A stretch of 28,647 nucleotides of DNA. It comes from a bacterium. Its GTDB lineage: Bacteria; Latescibacterota; Latescibacteria; Latescibacterales; Latescibacteraceae. The position numbers and the translations under genes were made by a program. A model generated the notes under the pieces. That model was not told where the DNA came from. It searched no databases and was given only the letters and a program-made list of their open reading frames with translations. Shown here in pieces: positions 7,922-15,929 of this stretch (the first letter of the stretch is position 1; each line of letters opens with the position of its first letter). Location of the stretch: positions 1-28,647 of the forward strand of contig JAJFUH010000102.1 of NCBI GenBank assembly GCA_021372535.1. The letters are read 5' to 3'.

Positions 7922-8965
7922 TTACTTTACCAGGGTCATTCTTCCCGCTGCCATGAGTCCGTCCATTTTCAGGCGGGAAATATACACACCCGACGCTGCC
8001 TTTGCACCGTGGTCATCGGTCCCGTCCCAGAAAACGGAATAGCTTCCGGCCGTTTTATACTCCGAAACAAGCGTCTTTACTTTCTGGTTGGCAGCATTGT
8101 AGATGACGAGATCGGTAAATCCGCTCCGGGAAAGTGAATACTCGATCATGGTGGAAGGATTGAACGGGTTCGGATAGTTGCCGTGTATTGCGATACCGGC
8201 GGGAACGAAATCCCCGGCGTTTTCACGGACTTCCGACGGTGCTGTGACCGGACGGTCGGAAAAAACGAGCCTTCCGAAATCCTCGGGCCGGTGAAAATTC
8301 GGTTTATCGGTCTGCGAGGGACTCCACTGGCTGTACTGGTAATTTGTTTTTCCGCCGCAGCGGTTGAAATTTGCCCTCCAGACATCACCGGGGAGTGGCT
8401 TCTCGCGCATGGAAAGCTCCGGGTAGTCCGAAAAACGGATGGCGATTTCAAGAGTCCAGCCGCTGTCAAAGTCAGTATCCTTGTTCACCGTACCGCGAAC
8501 AGTCGTGGCGATGCGCGGCACCATGGCTTTATTAATGAGAAAATCGTCGCTGTAATAATCGTAGACACAGAGCAGATTTCCGATGCAGTTCATTTCGAAG
8601 AAATAATAGATGTCGCCCGCTCCGGGATTCGGATTCCAGAAAAATTCGGCGGCATCGTCGATATACGTCCATGAATTCGTGTCGTAATGATCGGCCCAGA
8701 TATGTTTGTCCTGACAGGTGATTGCTATGTAGAGGTATGTGTCGTTCCAGAGCAGCTTCACCGAGGTCTGTTCCTTATCTCCTTCGGTCCACCACGGGAA
8801 AACGAATGCATCAACCGCTGGAGCGACCGTCCAGTCTTCCTCGTCGAGGATGCCATCGAGCACGATCTTGCCCGTGGTGCGCAGGACAGTGTATTCGGGA
8901 ACATCGCACCATGCAAGACCGGTCAGAGACAGCACACACAGCATTACAAGAATCCCAAACTTCAT
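7922..8965 (-). CDS. CBM9-like protein with T9SS-type sorting domain
   Basis: A signal peptide (residues 1-20) is followed by a CBM9-like domain (about 22-240) nearly parallel to that of the downstream gene: YTVLRTTGKIVLDGILDEED, SVKLLWNDTYLYIAITCQD, EFFWNPNPG, GWTLEIAIRF, RCGGKTNYQYSQWSPSQT and FGRLVFSDRPV. Residues 260-347 form a C-terminal sorting domain: GNYPNPFNPSTMIEYSLS, DLVIYNAANQKVKTLV, WDGTDDHGAKAASGVY and the terminal RMTLVK. The likely role is binding a glycan at the cell surface or on released complexes. The ATG at 8965 has a GGAG site six bases upstream. It lies 51 bases after the 697-residue gene and before its own truncated twin, so all three are probably one transcript. Confidence 0.9.
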   Translation of the reverse strand: MKFGILVMLCVLSLTGLAWCDVPEYTVLRTTGKIVLDGILDEEDWTVAPAVDAFVFPWWTEGDKEQTSVKLLWNDTYLYIAITCQDKHIWADHYDTNSWTYIDDAAEFFWNPNPGAGDIYYFFEMNCIGNLLCVYDYYSDDFLINKAMVPRIATTVRGTVNKDTDFDSGWTLEIAIRFSDYPELSMREKPLPGDVWRANFNRCGGKTNYQYSQWSPSQTDKPNFHRPEDFGRLVFSDRPVTAPSEVRENAGDFVPAGIAIHGNYPNPFNPSTMIEYSLSRSGFTDLVIYNAANQKVKTLVSEYKTAGSYSVFWDGTDDHGAKAASGVYISRLKMDGLMAAGRMTLVK

Positions 8966-9016
8966 ACGAGCTCCAATTTTATGGTTGATAGTATAATATA
9001 TATTGTAATCTTAATC

Positions 9017-11110
9017 TTATTGTATCTTCACGCACCTGAATCCGCTGTCCATAACCGTGAGTGATGTGCGGTATCCCGTATACATGCAGCCTTCCTGTGT
9101 CGACCATCCGCCGCCCCGCGCGACAAACCAGATACGGTCGTCCTTTGGGTAGGGCGGATAATACCACGGTTCGATGTGATACTCGAATTGAGCTCCGCCG
9201 GGATATGGATAGAATTTCGATGTCGTCCATTCACGGGCGTTTCCGAAAAGATCGTAGATGCCCTCAGGAGTTGCACCATTGGGAAGACTCCCTACAGGCA
9301 GGGTGCCACCGTACCGGAAATCATAGTTCGCCCGTGAGGGATCGGGCGGCGCATCGCCCCATGGGTATGGAGAGTTTTTAATGCCCTGTGCGGCGCGTTC
9401 CCACATCTCTTCGGTAGGAAGGGTTTTCCCTCTGCTTTCCGCATAAACGAGCGCCCATTCCTGCTGGACAAACACGACAGGGTAGTTTTCACGGCCGGGG
9501 ACGGCATGATATTTCCCGGAGCTGTCCCTGATAATACCACAGAGCTCGGGAATCATCATCCGGGGCTCGTAGTACTCGTCATGGCCCGGTTCATTGAGGA
9601 ATGCGGTATATTCCGCAACCGTAACCTCGTATCTGTCCATCCGGAATCCGGGAACCTCGACGGTATGGGCCGGGCTGTGTTTCGGGTCAGTGGGGTCAGG
9701 ACCGATAGTGATGGTGCAGGCAGGGAAATACATCATGTCTTTCCTTAATTGTTTCGGCGGTCTGGGTGCTTCCGAAAGTATGAATCCGCGTTCGAGCTCT
9801 TTATCGGTCACCGCACCGGCATACATATCGGAAAAAAGGACTTTACCCCACATTTCGGGTATATGGAGGCTTCCGGCGTGAACCGTATTCCAGACCCAGT
9901 CCTCGCAGCTGCTGTACGGCAGAAGATACGGGAAAAGCTGGTTATAGATGTGGAGATATTCGACACGGCTGAAATTTACCCGCCACAGGTCGCCGCGTTT
10001 GACAGGGAGTGTCATTTTCGGATTCCATGACCTGAGATCCTCGAAAGGTATTTCGATCTCTACCGTCCAGCCGTCATCGGTGTCGTAATGATAATTGAGC
10101 GTTCCCTGTACGTTGACGGCATGACGGGTTCCCGGTGAATCATACTTTCGGTCTGCGAGCGCCCCGCGGTTGTTGTCGTTCTCGTGGAACATGTCGAACA
10201 TGGTGTTGAGGCAGGTCAGCTCGAATTCGAAGTAATCGACAGCGTTTGCGGTCGGGTCGAGGAATATCTCGAAATCGTTATCATAATAGACGATGGAATC
10301 ACGTTTGGTGATATGCCCCCAGACATTCTCTTCCTGAAGCTGTGCGGCGATGTAAAGGTACTTCTCATCATAGAGAATCTTTACCCGGGTCATTTTCCAT
10401 GGCTCCGGGGCATAGGGCGACTGGTGATCCTCGAACGGTTCCGTCCATTTCGCATCCTGCCAGGCTTTTTCGGTAATGACGCCGTCGATGGTAATGGGAC
10501 CCGAAGCCCGGTAGACCACATAAAAACGGGGTGTGTATCTCTTTAACGTACAGTTGAGCGCGGGAGGTTGTGCAAGGTATACCGGTGTTTTCGAGTCATC
10601 GGCGAACTTACGGTCCCTGCCCCAGAGGTACACCTGGCCGGGACTTCCGTATGTTTCAGGGAGGGTGATCCAGACCGAGGTCGCGCTGCTGCACCATCGG
10701 GTTTCATGGTCGCTCACATGTTCCACTTCGCCTGAGGGCGGGTATTCGTTCAAACAGGCGTTCATAACCGCCTGAACGGTATCGCTTCCCCTGAAATCGA
10801 TGCGTACACCGTATAAAACGGTATTCCTGAATGTATAAGTGATATATTCCGCATTCCTGCCGAATACATTCAGGTCTTCGTTTTTACGAACACGACAGGC
10901 TGTCGGATATGTATACGGTTCCCATTCCCAGGAAATGTCATCTATCCGGGTACACCATTTGATTCCACGAAAACCCTCCTCCGACAGCGTAAGCGGAGGA
11001 TCGAGCTTCAGCCACTGGGGATCACGGGCATTCGCAGACCCGATATGCAGTGCAAAAAACACCGCCATAATGATAAACGCCTTATAAACACTATGACATA
11101 CTCTGCCCAT
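9017..11110 (-). CDS. Exported CBM9-like / FGE-fold (SUMF1) protein, paralogue 1
   Basis: This 697-residue protein has a signal peptide (1-28) and three parts. Residues 40-175 are an N-terminal domain opening with GFRGIKWCTR, a motif I have seen in uncharacterised exported proteins. Residues 197-430 are CBM9-like (YVVYRASGPITIDGVITEKA, VKILYDEKYLYIAAQLQEEN, DNDFEIFLDP, GWTVEIEIPF, ending WGKVLFSDMYAG). Residues 460-697 have the formylglycine-generating-enzyme fold (MDRYEVTVAEYTAFLN, LPTEEMWERAA, YPWGD, GIYDLFGNAREWT, ARGGGW, SGFRCVKIQ). True FGEs have a Cys-x4-Cys pair in the GGS..C....C segment; here the segment is GGGWSTQEGCMYTGYR with one cysteine (Cys675). Sulfatase activation is therefore doubtful, and a binding or other oxygenase-like role is possible. 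It is gap-free collinear with 12368-14461. Confidence 0.9.
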   Translation of the reverse strand: MGRVCHSVYKAFIIMAVFFALHIGSANARDPQWLKLDPPLTLSEEGFRGIKWCTRIDDISWEWEPYTYPTACRVRKNEDLNVFGRNAEYITYTFRNTVLYGVRIDFRGSDTVQAVMNACLNEYPPSGEVEHVSDHETRWCSSATSVWITLPETYGSPGQVYLWGRDRKFADDSKTPVYLAQPPALNCTLKRYTPRFYVVYRASGPITIDGVITEKAWQDAKWTEPFEDHQSPYAPEPWKMTRVKILYDEKYLYIAAQLQEENVWGHITKRDSIVYYDNDFEIFLDPTANAVDYFEFELTCLNTMFDMFHENDNNRGALADRKYDSPGTRHAVNVQGTLNYHYDTDDGWTVEIEIPFEDLRSWNPKMTLPVKRGDLWRVNFSRVEYLHIYNQLFPYLLPYSSCEDWVWNTVHAGSLHIPEMWGKVLFSDMYAGAVTDKELERGFILSEAPRPPKQLRKDMMYFPACTITIGPDPTDPKHSPAHTVEVPGFRMDRYEVTVAEYTAFLNEPGHDEYYEPRMMIPELCGIIRDSSGKYHAVPGRENYPVVFVQQEWALVYAESRGKTLPTEEMWERAAQGIKNSPYPWGDAPPDPSRANYDFRYGGTLPVGSLPNGATPEGIYDLFGNAREWTTSKFYPYPGGAQFEYHIEPWYYPPYPKDDRIWFVARGGGWSTQEGCMYTGYRTSLTVMDSGFRCVKIQ

Positions 11111-11511
11111 TAATTATTTTTCCTTGAATTCCCGGTATTGAGTTATCGATAATGTACTTCATAACAATCAGTATTTATATTATTTGCTAAATATTTGTCC
11201 TTTTTTATGTCCTTACGTCTCTGATGTTCGGACAATCGGTAACCGACCCTGTTGACAATTCAGTTGAGCCATTTGAAATACCCGCCGGAAGCGCCGCCCA
11301 GATGTAACTCATGAAGTACTGGGGATACCATCGCGACGATTCATTTTCAGGGTCATTTGCATGGCAAAGGATCAGGAATGAGGGCAATTTACTGTTATTA
11401 CCCTCACCCTCGATCCCTCTCCTGTAAACAGGAGAGGAAAGAAAAGCATTAAATCAGATATTCGGGCATGTTACTTATAATTATTTCAAAAATTTCGATT
11501 CGTCAATGAAT
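11111..11511. other. Intergenic region, possible gene remnant and hairpin repeat
   Basis: These 401 bases lie between the first 697-residue gene and the DUF1080 stop. They hold a hairpin repeat (11398-11437). On the minus strand around 11205-11387 there is a 60-codon frame, and in another frame a short stretch ending HELHLGGASGGYFKWLN with a stop. Both read somewhat like protein but neither has a start signal or a recognised relative. I treat this as possible decayed sequence. The AT-rich segment 11111-11215 is the likely promoter area of the gene at 9017-11110. Confidence 0.45.
11398..11437. repeat. Hairpin of the CCCTCACCCT...CTCTCC type
   Basis: CCTCTCCTGT (11416-11425) and ACAGGAGAGG (11428-11437) are a perfect 10-base inverted repeat with an AA loop, preceded by CCCTCACCCTCGATC. 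This is the common 'CCCTCACCC..CCCTCTCCC...GGGAGAGGG' dispersed repeat found in many bacterial genomes. It could also act as an RNA hairpin behind the DUF1080 gene, but no T-run follows. Confidence 0.65.
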
Positions 11512-12195
11512 CTACTTCAGCTCTTTTATCCTGATGTTGCGGAATTCGAGGTATGACCCATGCCCGAGAAAGCCGATATGGCCTTTCGTCCGTTTCAGGC
11601 CGGGGTGCTCTTTACCGTCGACAGTCCCGTTCTTGCTCGCTTCATTGATATCGGCATCGACAATGGTCTCACCGTTAAGGACAACCTTGATATGAGGCCC
11701 CTGTGCGGTAACCTCCTCGTAATTCCATTCACCGACCGGCTTTTGAAATCCTTTTTTAGAGGGAACAACGCCGTAAATCGATCCGTGGTACTGATACGGG
11801 TGAAGGTCCATGTATTTCTCGGAGGAATCGTCGAGAATCTGAATTTCCATGCCCACATACGCCGCATCGCCTTCGAGCGGGGCGCGGATTCCAAGGCCGT
11901 TGTTGGCGCCGGGTGTCAGCTTGAACTCGAAGCGTAGAATAAAATCGCCGTATTCCTTTGCCGTATAGATATTTCCTTTGCCGCTGTCCGGGTAGCAGAC
12001 CAGCCTTCCATCTTTTTCCAGTACATAGCCGACTGTGTTGCCTGTCCAGTTGGAGAGATTTTTGCCATTTAACAGCGGTGTGAATCCTGCCTCATTTTTT
12101 GCAGCGTTCTGCGCAAATACTCCCGAAAGCCCGAATATCAGCATAAGAGCGGTAATCAGTAAAAACCCGAAAAAACGGATGGTTTTTGATGCCAT
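11512..12195 (-). CDS. Secreted DUF1080 protein (3-keto-disaccharide hydrolase domain)
   Basis: The start at 12195 is chosen because GGGAG lies at the right distance and because it opens a clean signal peptide (ASKTIRFFGFLLITALMLIF, cleaved near GVFA-Q). A longer frame to 12342 is a translated repeat. The mature 199 residues are one DUF1080 domain (Pfam 3-keto-disaccharide hydrolase, concanavalin-like sandwich): FTPLLNGKNLSNWTGN, LRFEFKLTPGANNGLGIRAP, YVGMEIQILDD, YQYHGSIYGVVP, EWNYEEVTAQGPHIKVVLNG and HIGFLGHGSYLEFRNIRIKE. Characterised relatives cleave 3-keto-glycosides; many others are uncharacterised sugar-active or sugar-binding proteins. It lies between the two 697-residue paralogues on the same strand, which places it in the same glycan cluster. 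No oxidoreductase that would make a 3-keto sugar is present in the window. Confidence 0.9.
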   Translation of the reverse strand: MASKTIRFFGFLLITALMLIFGLSGVFAQNAAKNEAGFTPLLNGKNLSNWTGNTVGYVLEKDGRLVCYPDSGKGNIYTAKEYGDFILRFEFKLTPGANNGLGIRAPLEGDAAYVGMEIQILDDSSEKYMDLHPYQYHGSIYGVVPSKKGFQKPVGEWNYEEVTAQGPHIKVVLNGETIVDADINEASKNGTVDGKEHPGLKRTKGHIGFLGHGSYLEFRNIRIKELK

Positions 12196-12300
12196 TGTCT
12201 GAAATCTCCCTTCGATCTGAAAAATATGTTTATTTGCATGATTATGCGATTGTTTTCCATGGAGATACATTAAGGATATTATAATAACATTACTTTTACG

Positions 12301-12330
12301 AAACAGGTGCCGAAACAAGTTCGGCATGAC
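12301..12330. repeat. Short dispersed hairpin repeat
   Basis: TGCCGAA (12308-12314) and TTCGGCA (12320-12326) flank ACAAG, giving a 7-base stem. Read on the minus strand it spells ATGCCGAACTTGTTTCGGCA, a variant of the widespread GTCATCCTGAACTTGTTTCAGGATC repeat. Translated, it gives MPNLFRHLF, the false N-terminal extension of the DUF1080 gene. Confidence 0.65.
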
Positions 12331-12367
12331 ATTATCCATCATCGCTGTTCGATCAGGGAACGATAGC

Positions 12368-14461
12368 TCATTTCAGCCTGACGCACCTGAAACCGACATT
12401 CTGCGCTCCCTGGCTGTCACGGTATCCGGCGGGGGTGTGCTTTTCCTGCGTTGTCCAGCCGCTGCCACGGTTCACCCAGTTCCAGTTTTTTTCTGGGTAT
12501 GGCGGCGCGAAGAACGGGAAGTTGAACCAGTGCGTATAGTCGGCGCCGCCGGGGTATTTGTAGAATTGCGAATCCGTCTGCTCCTTGACATTCCCGCAGA
12601 GATCGTAGATTCCCTCCGGTGTCGCGCCGTTCGGGAGGCTGCCCACGGGGAGCGTGCCGCCGTAATGGAAATCGTAGTTTGCACGGCCCGGATCGACCGG
12701 CTCGTCTCCCCAGGGATATCTGCGTCCGGTGAGTCCGCGGGCGGCGCGTTCCCACATTGCCTCGGTGGGAAGCGTCTTGCCGATGCTCTGTGCGTATGCC
12801 ATTGCATCATCATGGGTGACAAACACCACGGGATAGTTTTCGCGGCCGGGAACGACATGATATTTTCCGGGGGCGTCCCTGACAATACCGCAGAGCTCGG
12901 GTATCTGCATGGCATCAGTATAATGGCTGTCGTTGCCGCCTCTGTTGAGAAAACCGGCATATTCGGCGACTGTCACCTCATAGCGGTCCATCCAGAATTC
13001 GGGAACATCGACCCTATGAGCCGGGCTGTGAACCGTATCGGTGGGATCGGGTCCCATGGTTATCGTACAGGCGGGGAAATGAATCATGTCCTTTTTAAGT
13101 TTTTTCGGCGGCAGCGGCGGATCGAGTATGGGATATCCTTTTTCGAGCTCCTCGTCACGCACGGAGCCGGCATAAAGGTCTGAAAACGTGCCCTTTGCCC
13201 ACATTTCGGGAATGTGGAGGTCGCCGACATGCGTGGTGTTCCACACCCAGTCCTCGCAGGGGCTGTAGGGAAGAAGGTAAGGGAAGAGCTGGGTATAGAC
13301 ATGGAGGTATTCCACACGGCTGAAGTTGAAACGCCACATGTCGCCGCGCCTGACCGGCAGTGACATGGCGGGATTGTATGCCTTGAGGTCGGCGAACGGG
13401 ATTTTGACCTCCGCCGTCCAGCCGTCATCGGTGTCGTAGTGATAATTGAGTGTGCCCTGCACATTCACGGCGTGACGGCAGCCCGGGGAATCGAAGGTGC
13501 CGTCCGCAAGGGCGTTCCGGTAATTGTCGTTTTCGTGCCACATGTCGAACATGGTGTTGAGGCAGGTCATCTCGTATTCGAAATAATTGACCGCATCTGC
13601 CGTGGGATCGATGAATATCTCGAAATCGTTGTCATAGTAGACTATGGAATCGCGTCTGGTGATGTGACCCCAGACATTTTCCTCCTGGAGCTGCGCGGCG
13701 AAATAGATGTTTTCGTCGTCATAAACGATCTTCGCCCTCGTCATTTTCCATGGTTCGGGACAGTATGGTGACTGCGCGTCCTCGAACGGTTCGGTCCACG
13801 GCGCATCCTGCCATGCTTTTTCCGTGATTCTGCCGTCGATAACGACAGGGCCAGAAGCCCGGTAAATAACATAGTGTCGGGGTTTGTACTTCCTGAGCGT
13901 ATGATTGAGCGCAGGAGGCTTGTTGAGATAAACCGGCGTCTTCGAATCATCGGCGAACTTGCGATCCCGTCCCCAGAGATATACCTGTCCGAGGCCGTCC
14001 GCCTGCTCGGGGAGGGTCACCCACACCGATGTCGATTCGGTGCTCCATCGGGTCTCTCGGTCGTTGACTCGTTCCTGGCCGTCCACGGGCGGATATTCAC
14101 GGCTGGCTTCGTTCATTGCCCGGACGGCATTGTCACGGCCTTCGATATCGATACGGACTCCGTAGAGCACCGAGTTCCGCGTCGTGTATGTGATATAACG
14201 GGCGTCGGCTCCAAAGACGGTGAAGTCCTCATCTTCACGGATATAACAGGTATGAACCATGGTGTTTTTCATCTTCCAGGGGATGTCCCCGAGCCTCGTA
14301 CACCACATGACACCCCTGAATCCTTCAGAGGCAAGACGGTGGGACGGCTCGAACCTGAGCCAGTCGGGACTGCCGTGATTGGCTGCCATGGCCGGCACGA
14401 TCGACATTCCGGAAAGAAGCAATAACAGGGTCACAACAGAGATGCGGTGTTTCATCGGCAT
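12368..14461 (-). CDS. Exported CBM9-like / FGE-fold (SUMF1) protein, paralogue 2
   Basis: A second 697-residue protein with the same order as 9017-11110: signal peptide (1-27), N-terminal domain with GFRGVMWCTR (47-56), CBM9-like domain (197-430; YVIYRASGPVVIDGRITEKA, DNDFEIFIDP, WAKGTFSDLYAG) and FGE-fold domain (460-697; MDRYEVTVAEYAGFLN, LPTEAMWERAARG, YPWGD, GIYDLCGNVKEQT, GFRCVRLK). By residue counting, the two align without gaps over almost the whole length, so they came from one duplication. The segment that carries the active cysteines in true FGEs reads GSGWTTQEKHTPAGYR and has none; position 675 is His where paralogue 1 has Cys. It cannot be a canonical FGE. It is the first gene of the leftward cluster, and its start (14461, or an ATG two codons in) faces the divergent region. 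Confidence 0.9.
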   Translation of the reverse strand: MPMKHRISVVTLLLLLSGMSIVPAMAANHGSPDWLRFEPSHRLASEGFRGVMWCTRLGDIPWKMKNTMVHTCYIREDEDFTVFGADARYITYTTRNSVLYGVRIDIEGRDNAVRAMNEASREYPPVDGQERVNDRETRWSTESTSVWVTLPEQADGLGQVYLWGRDRKFADDSKTPVYLNKPPALNHTLRKYKPRHYVIYRASGPVVIDGRITEKAWQDAPWTEPFEDAQSPYCPEPWKMTRAKIVYDDENIYFAAQLQEENVWGHITRRDSIVYYDNDFEIFIDPTADAVNYFEYEMTCLNTMFDMWHENDNYRNALADGTFDSPGCRHAVNVQGTLNYHYDTDDGWTAEVKIPFADLKAYNPAMSLPVRRGDMWRFNFSRVEYLHVYTQLFPYLLPYSPCEDWVWNTTHVGDLHIPEMWAKGTFSDLYAGSVRDEELEKGYPILDPPLPPKKLKKDMIHFPACTITMGPDPTDTVHSPAHRVDVPEFWMDRYEVTVAEYAGFLNRGGNDSHYTDAMQIPELCGIVRDAPGKYHVVPGRENYPVVFVTHDDAMAYAQSIGKTLPTEAMWERAARGLTGRRYPWGDEPVDPGRANYDFHYGGTLPVGSLPNGATPEGIYDLCGNVKEQTDSQFYKYPGGADYTHWFNFPFFAPPYPEKNWNWVNRGSGWTTQEKHTPAGYRDSQGAQNVGFRCVRLK

Positions 14462-14829
14462 GATTCATTACCCCGGTTGATGAAAAGGGTTGTAAAAGGA
14501 TATTGTGTGGTTTTAAACGGGCATTCACCTTTCAGATAAGATTATCCCGTAGAAGTCAAAACGCAAGGGAAAACCGGCTGACTGCAGCAGTCCCTGACTT
14601 TAAGAACGTCTTTGCAATGATACCTTTTTTAGAAAACCACAGGGGAAAAGCCGGTATAAAGCTTCTATGACCGCATGCCGCCAACAGGTTAAAAATAATT
14701 TGTGTATATTCAAGCCGTTTTTCATACATTTATGTGTAATCGTTATTGTGCCTTTATTGACGAAACAGTTGAGCTCGGTACTTTTAAAAAACTGTTTACG
14801 GAACCGGCGGTATATCAGAGGAGGAATGT
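14462..14829. other. Divergent intergenic (strand-switch) region
   Basis: These 368 bases separate the leftward cluster from the rightward nitrilase-sialidase pair and must carry promoters for both. No strong sigma-70 pair was found. A TTGACG at 14757-14762 lacks a good -10 at the right distance. The segment near the plus-strand gene holds an inverted repeat (14763-14797). A 100-codon minus-strand frame (14600-14902) runs into the nitrilase gene and is rejected. Confidence 0.55.
14763..14797. promoter_or_regulatory. Inverted repeat upstream of the nitrilase gene
   Basis: AAACAGTT (14763-14770) and AACTGTTT (14790-14797) are perfect 8-base arms 19 bases apart, ending 32 bases before the ATG at 14830. 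They could be a regulator site or a leader hairpin. No second copy was found elsewhere, so this is tentative. Confidence 0.35.
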
Positions 14830-15906
14830 ATGAGGAATAATGCCGTATATGTGACAACGACCGGTTTGATAGCTTTTCTGTTGATTTGTGTATATGCTCC
14901 ATGTCGTGTTTATGCGCAGGGCGCTGAAAACAAAAAATTCGCTCCGCCCCGGAAGATTGTCATCGGGACGACCATGGAACGGTTCCCTGGAAAGTATCCC
15001 GGGCTCGAAAAACGGCTCGAACAGATCGGCGAACTCATCGACGAGGTTGCCCGCGAGGCCGAGAGGAAATATCCGGGCGAGGGACTCGATCTTGTCGTGC
15101 TGCCCGAGGAGGTGGTTACACGCGACAGGGGAAAAACGGCGGAAACCAGCTCCGTTCCGCTCAATGGGCCGGTTCTCGACCGGATGGGCGCCAAGGCGCG
15201 GCAGTACAAAACATACATCGTGGTGCCGATGGACCTTGTCGAGGAAGGCAAAAAGGGTGTTTACTCGAATGCGGCGGTGCTGTTTGACCGGTCGGGTGCT
15301 GTAGCCGGTATTTACCGCAAGGTACACATCGTTGCGGCGCTCGGCAGCGATATTCTCGAGGGAGGAATGACTCCCGGAAAGGATTTCCCGGTGTTCGAGT
15401 GTGACTTCGGCAGGCTCGGCATCCAGATATGCTACGATCTGTCCTACAGGGACGGCTGGGATGTGCTCGCCCGTAAAGGCGCGGAAATCGTCGCCCTGAC
15501 CACCATGTCGCCGCAGACATCGAGACCGGCGGCATATGCGGCGGAGGGCCGGTATTATGTCGTATCGAGCACACCGCGGAACAACATATCGGTTTTCAAC
15601 CCCGTCGGCATGATCGACGCCCAGACAACCAAAGACCGTGTTCTCGTGCACCGTATCGACCTCTCGTATGTCATAATCTCGTGGGCAGCCAGCCTCGGCA
15701 ACGGAAAGGCATTTTCGGACAAATACGGCGACAGGGTCGGCTATACATATTATGAATCGGAAGATGCAGGAATTTTCTGGTCGAACGACCCGGCAACACC
15801 CATAGGGCGTATGGCCGATGAACTGGGATTCGTTGAAATGAGGGACGAAATCGAACGTATCCGCCTCCTTCAGGATGCTGCCCGGGGTATGCCGCCTGAA
15901 CGATAA
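14830..15906 (+). CDS. Exported carbon-nitrogen hydrolase (nitrilase superfamily)
   Basis: A hydrolase of non-peptide C-N bonds (amides, ureides or nitriles); its substrate is unknown. The catalytic triad is visible: Glu93 in LVVLPEEVV, Lys164 in GIYRKVHIVA, and Cys201 in GIQICYDLSYRDGWD. Later strands match the alpha-beta-beta-alpha fold (GAEIVALTTMSPQTS, GRYYVVSSTPRNN). Residues 10-30 form a hydrophobic signal peptide (LIAFLLICVYAPCRVYAQ), which is notable because most members are cytoplasmic. AGGAGG lies seven bases before the ATG. It ends 23 bases before the sialidase, so the two form an operon. An amidase beside a sialidase would fit work on N-acetylated sugars or their amide groups, but that is inference. 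Length (358) is normal with the added leader and tail. Confidence 0.9.
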   Translation: MRNNAVYVTTTGLIAFLLICVYAPCRVYAQGAENKKFAPPRKIVIGTTMERFPGKYPGLEKRLEQIGELIDEVAREAERKYPGEGLDLVVLPEEVVTRDRGKTAETSSVPLNGPVLDRMGAKARQYKTYIVVPMDLVEEGKKGVYSNAAVLFDRSGAVAGIYRKVHIVAALGSDILEGGMTPGKDFPVFECDFGRLGIQICYDLSYRDGWDVLARKGAEIVALTTMSPQTSRPAAYAAEGRYYVVSSTPRNNISVFNPVGMIDAQTTKDRVLVHRIDLSYVIISWAASLGNGKAFSDKYGDRVGYTYYESEDAGIFWSNDPATPIGRMADELGFVEMRDEIERIRLLQDAARGMPPER

Positions 15907-15929
15907 TGAAACCGCAAGGAGTGTGTAAA

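Noticed and set aside
12196-12342. N-terminal extension of the DUF1080 protein
   Set aside because: Its first residues (MPNLFRHLF) are the translation of a dispersed hairpin repeat, and a normal ribosome site plus signal peptide start at 12195.
9017-14461. Active sulfatase-maturing enzymes
   Set aside because: The fold fits but the cysteine pair is absent, and no sulfatase is in the window.
14600-14902. 100-codon minus-strand frame in the divergent region
   Set aside because: It overlaps the start of the nitrilase-family gene and its composition (many Arg, Ser, Lys, His) is not protein-like.
14815-15651. 278-codon minus-strand frame opposite the nitrilase-family gene
   Set aside because: The Glu-Lys-Cys triad is on the plus strand and the antisense product has no motif.
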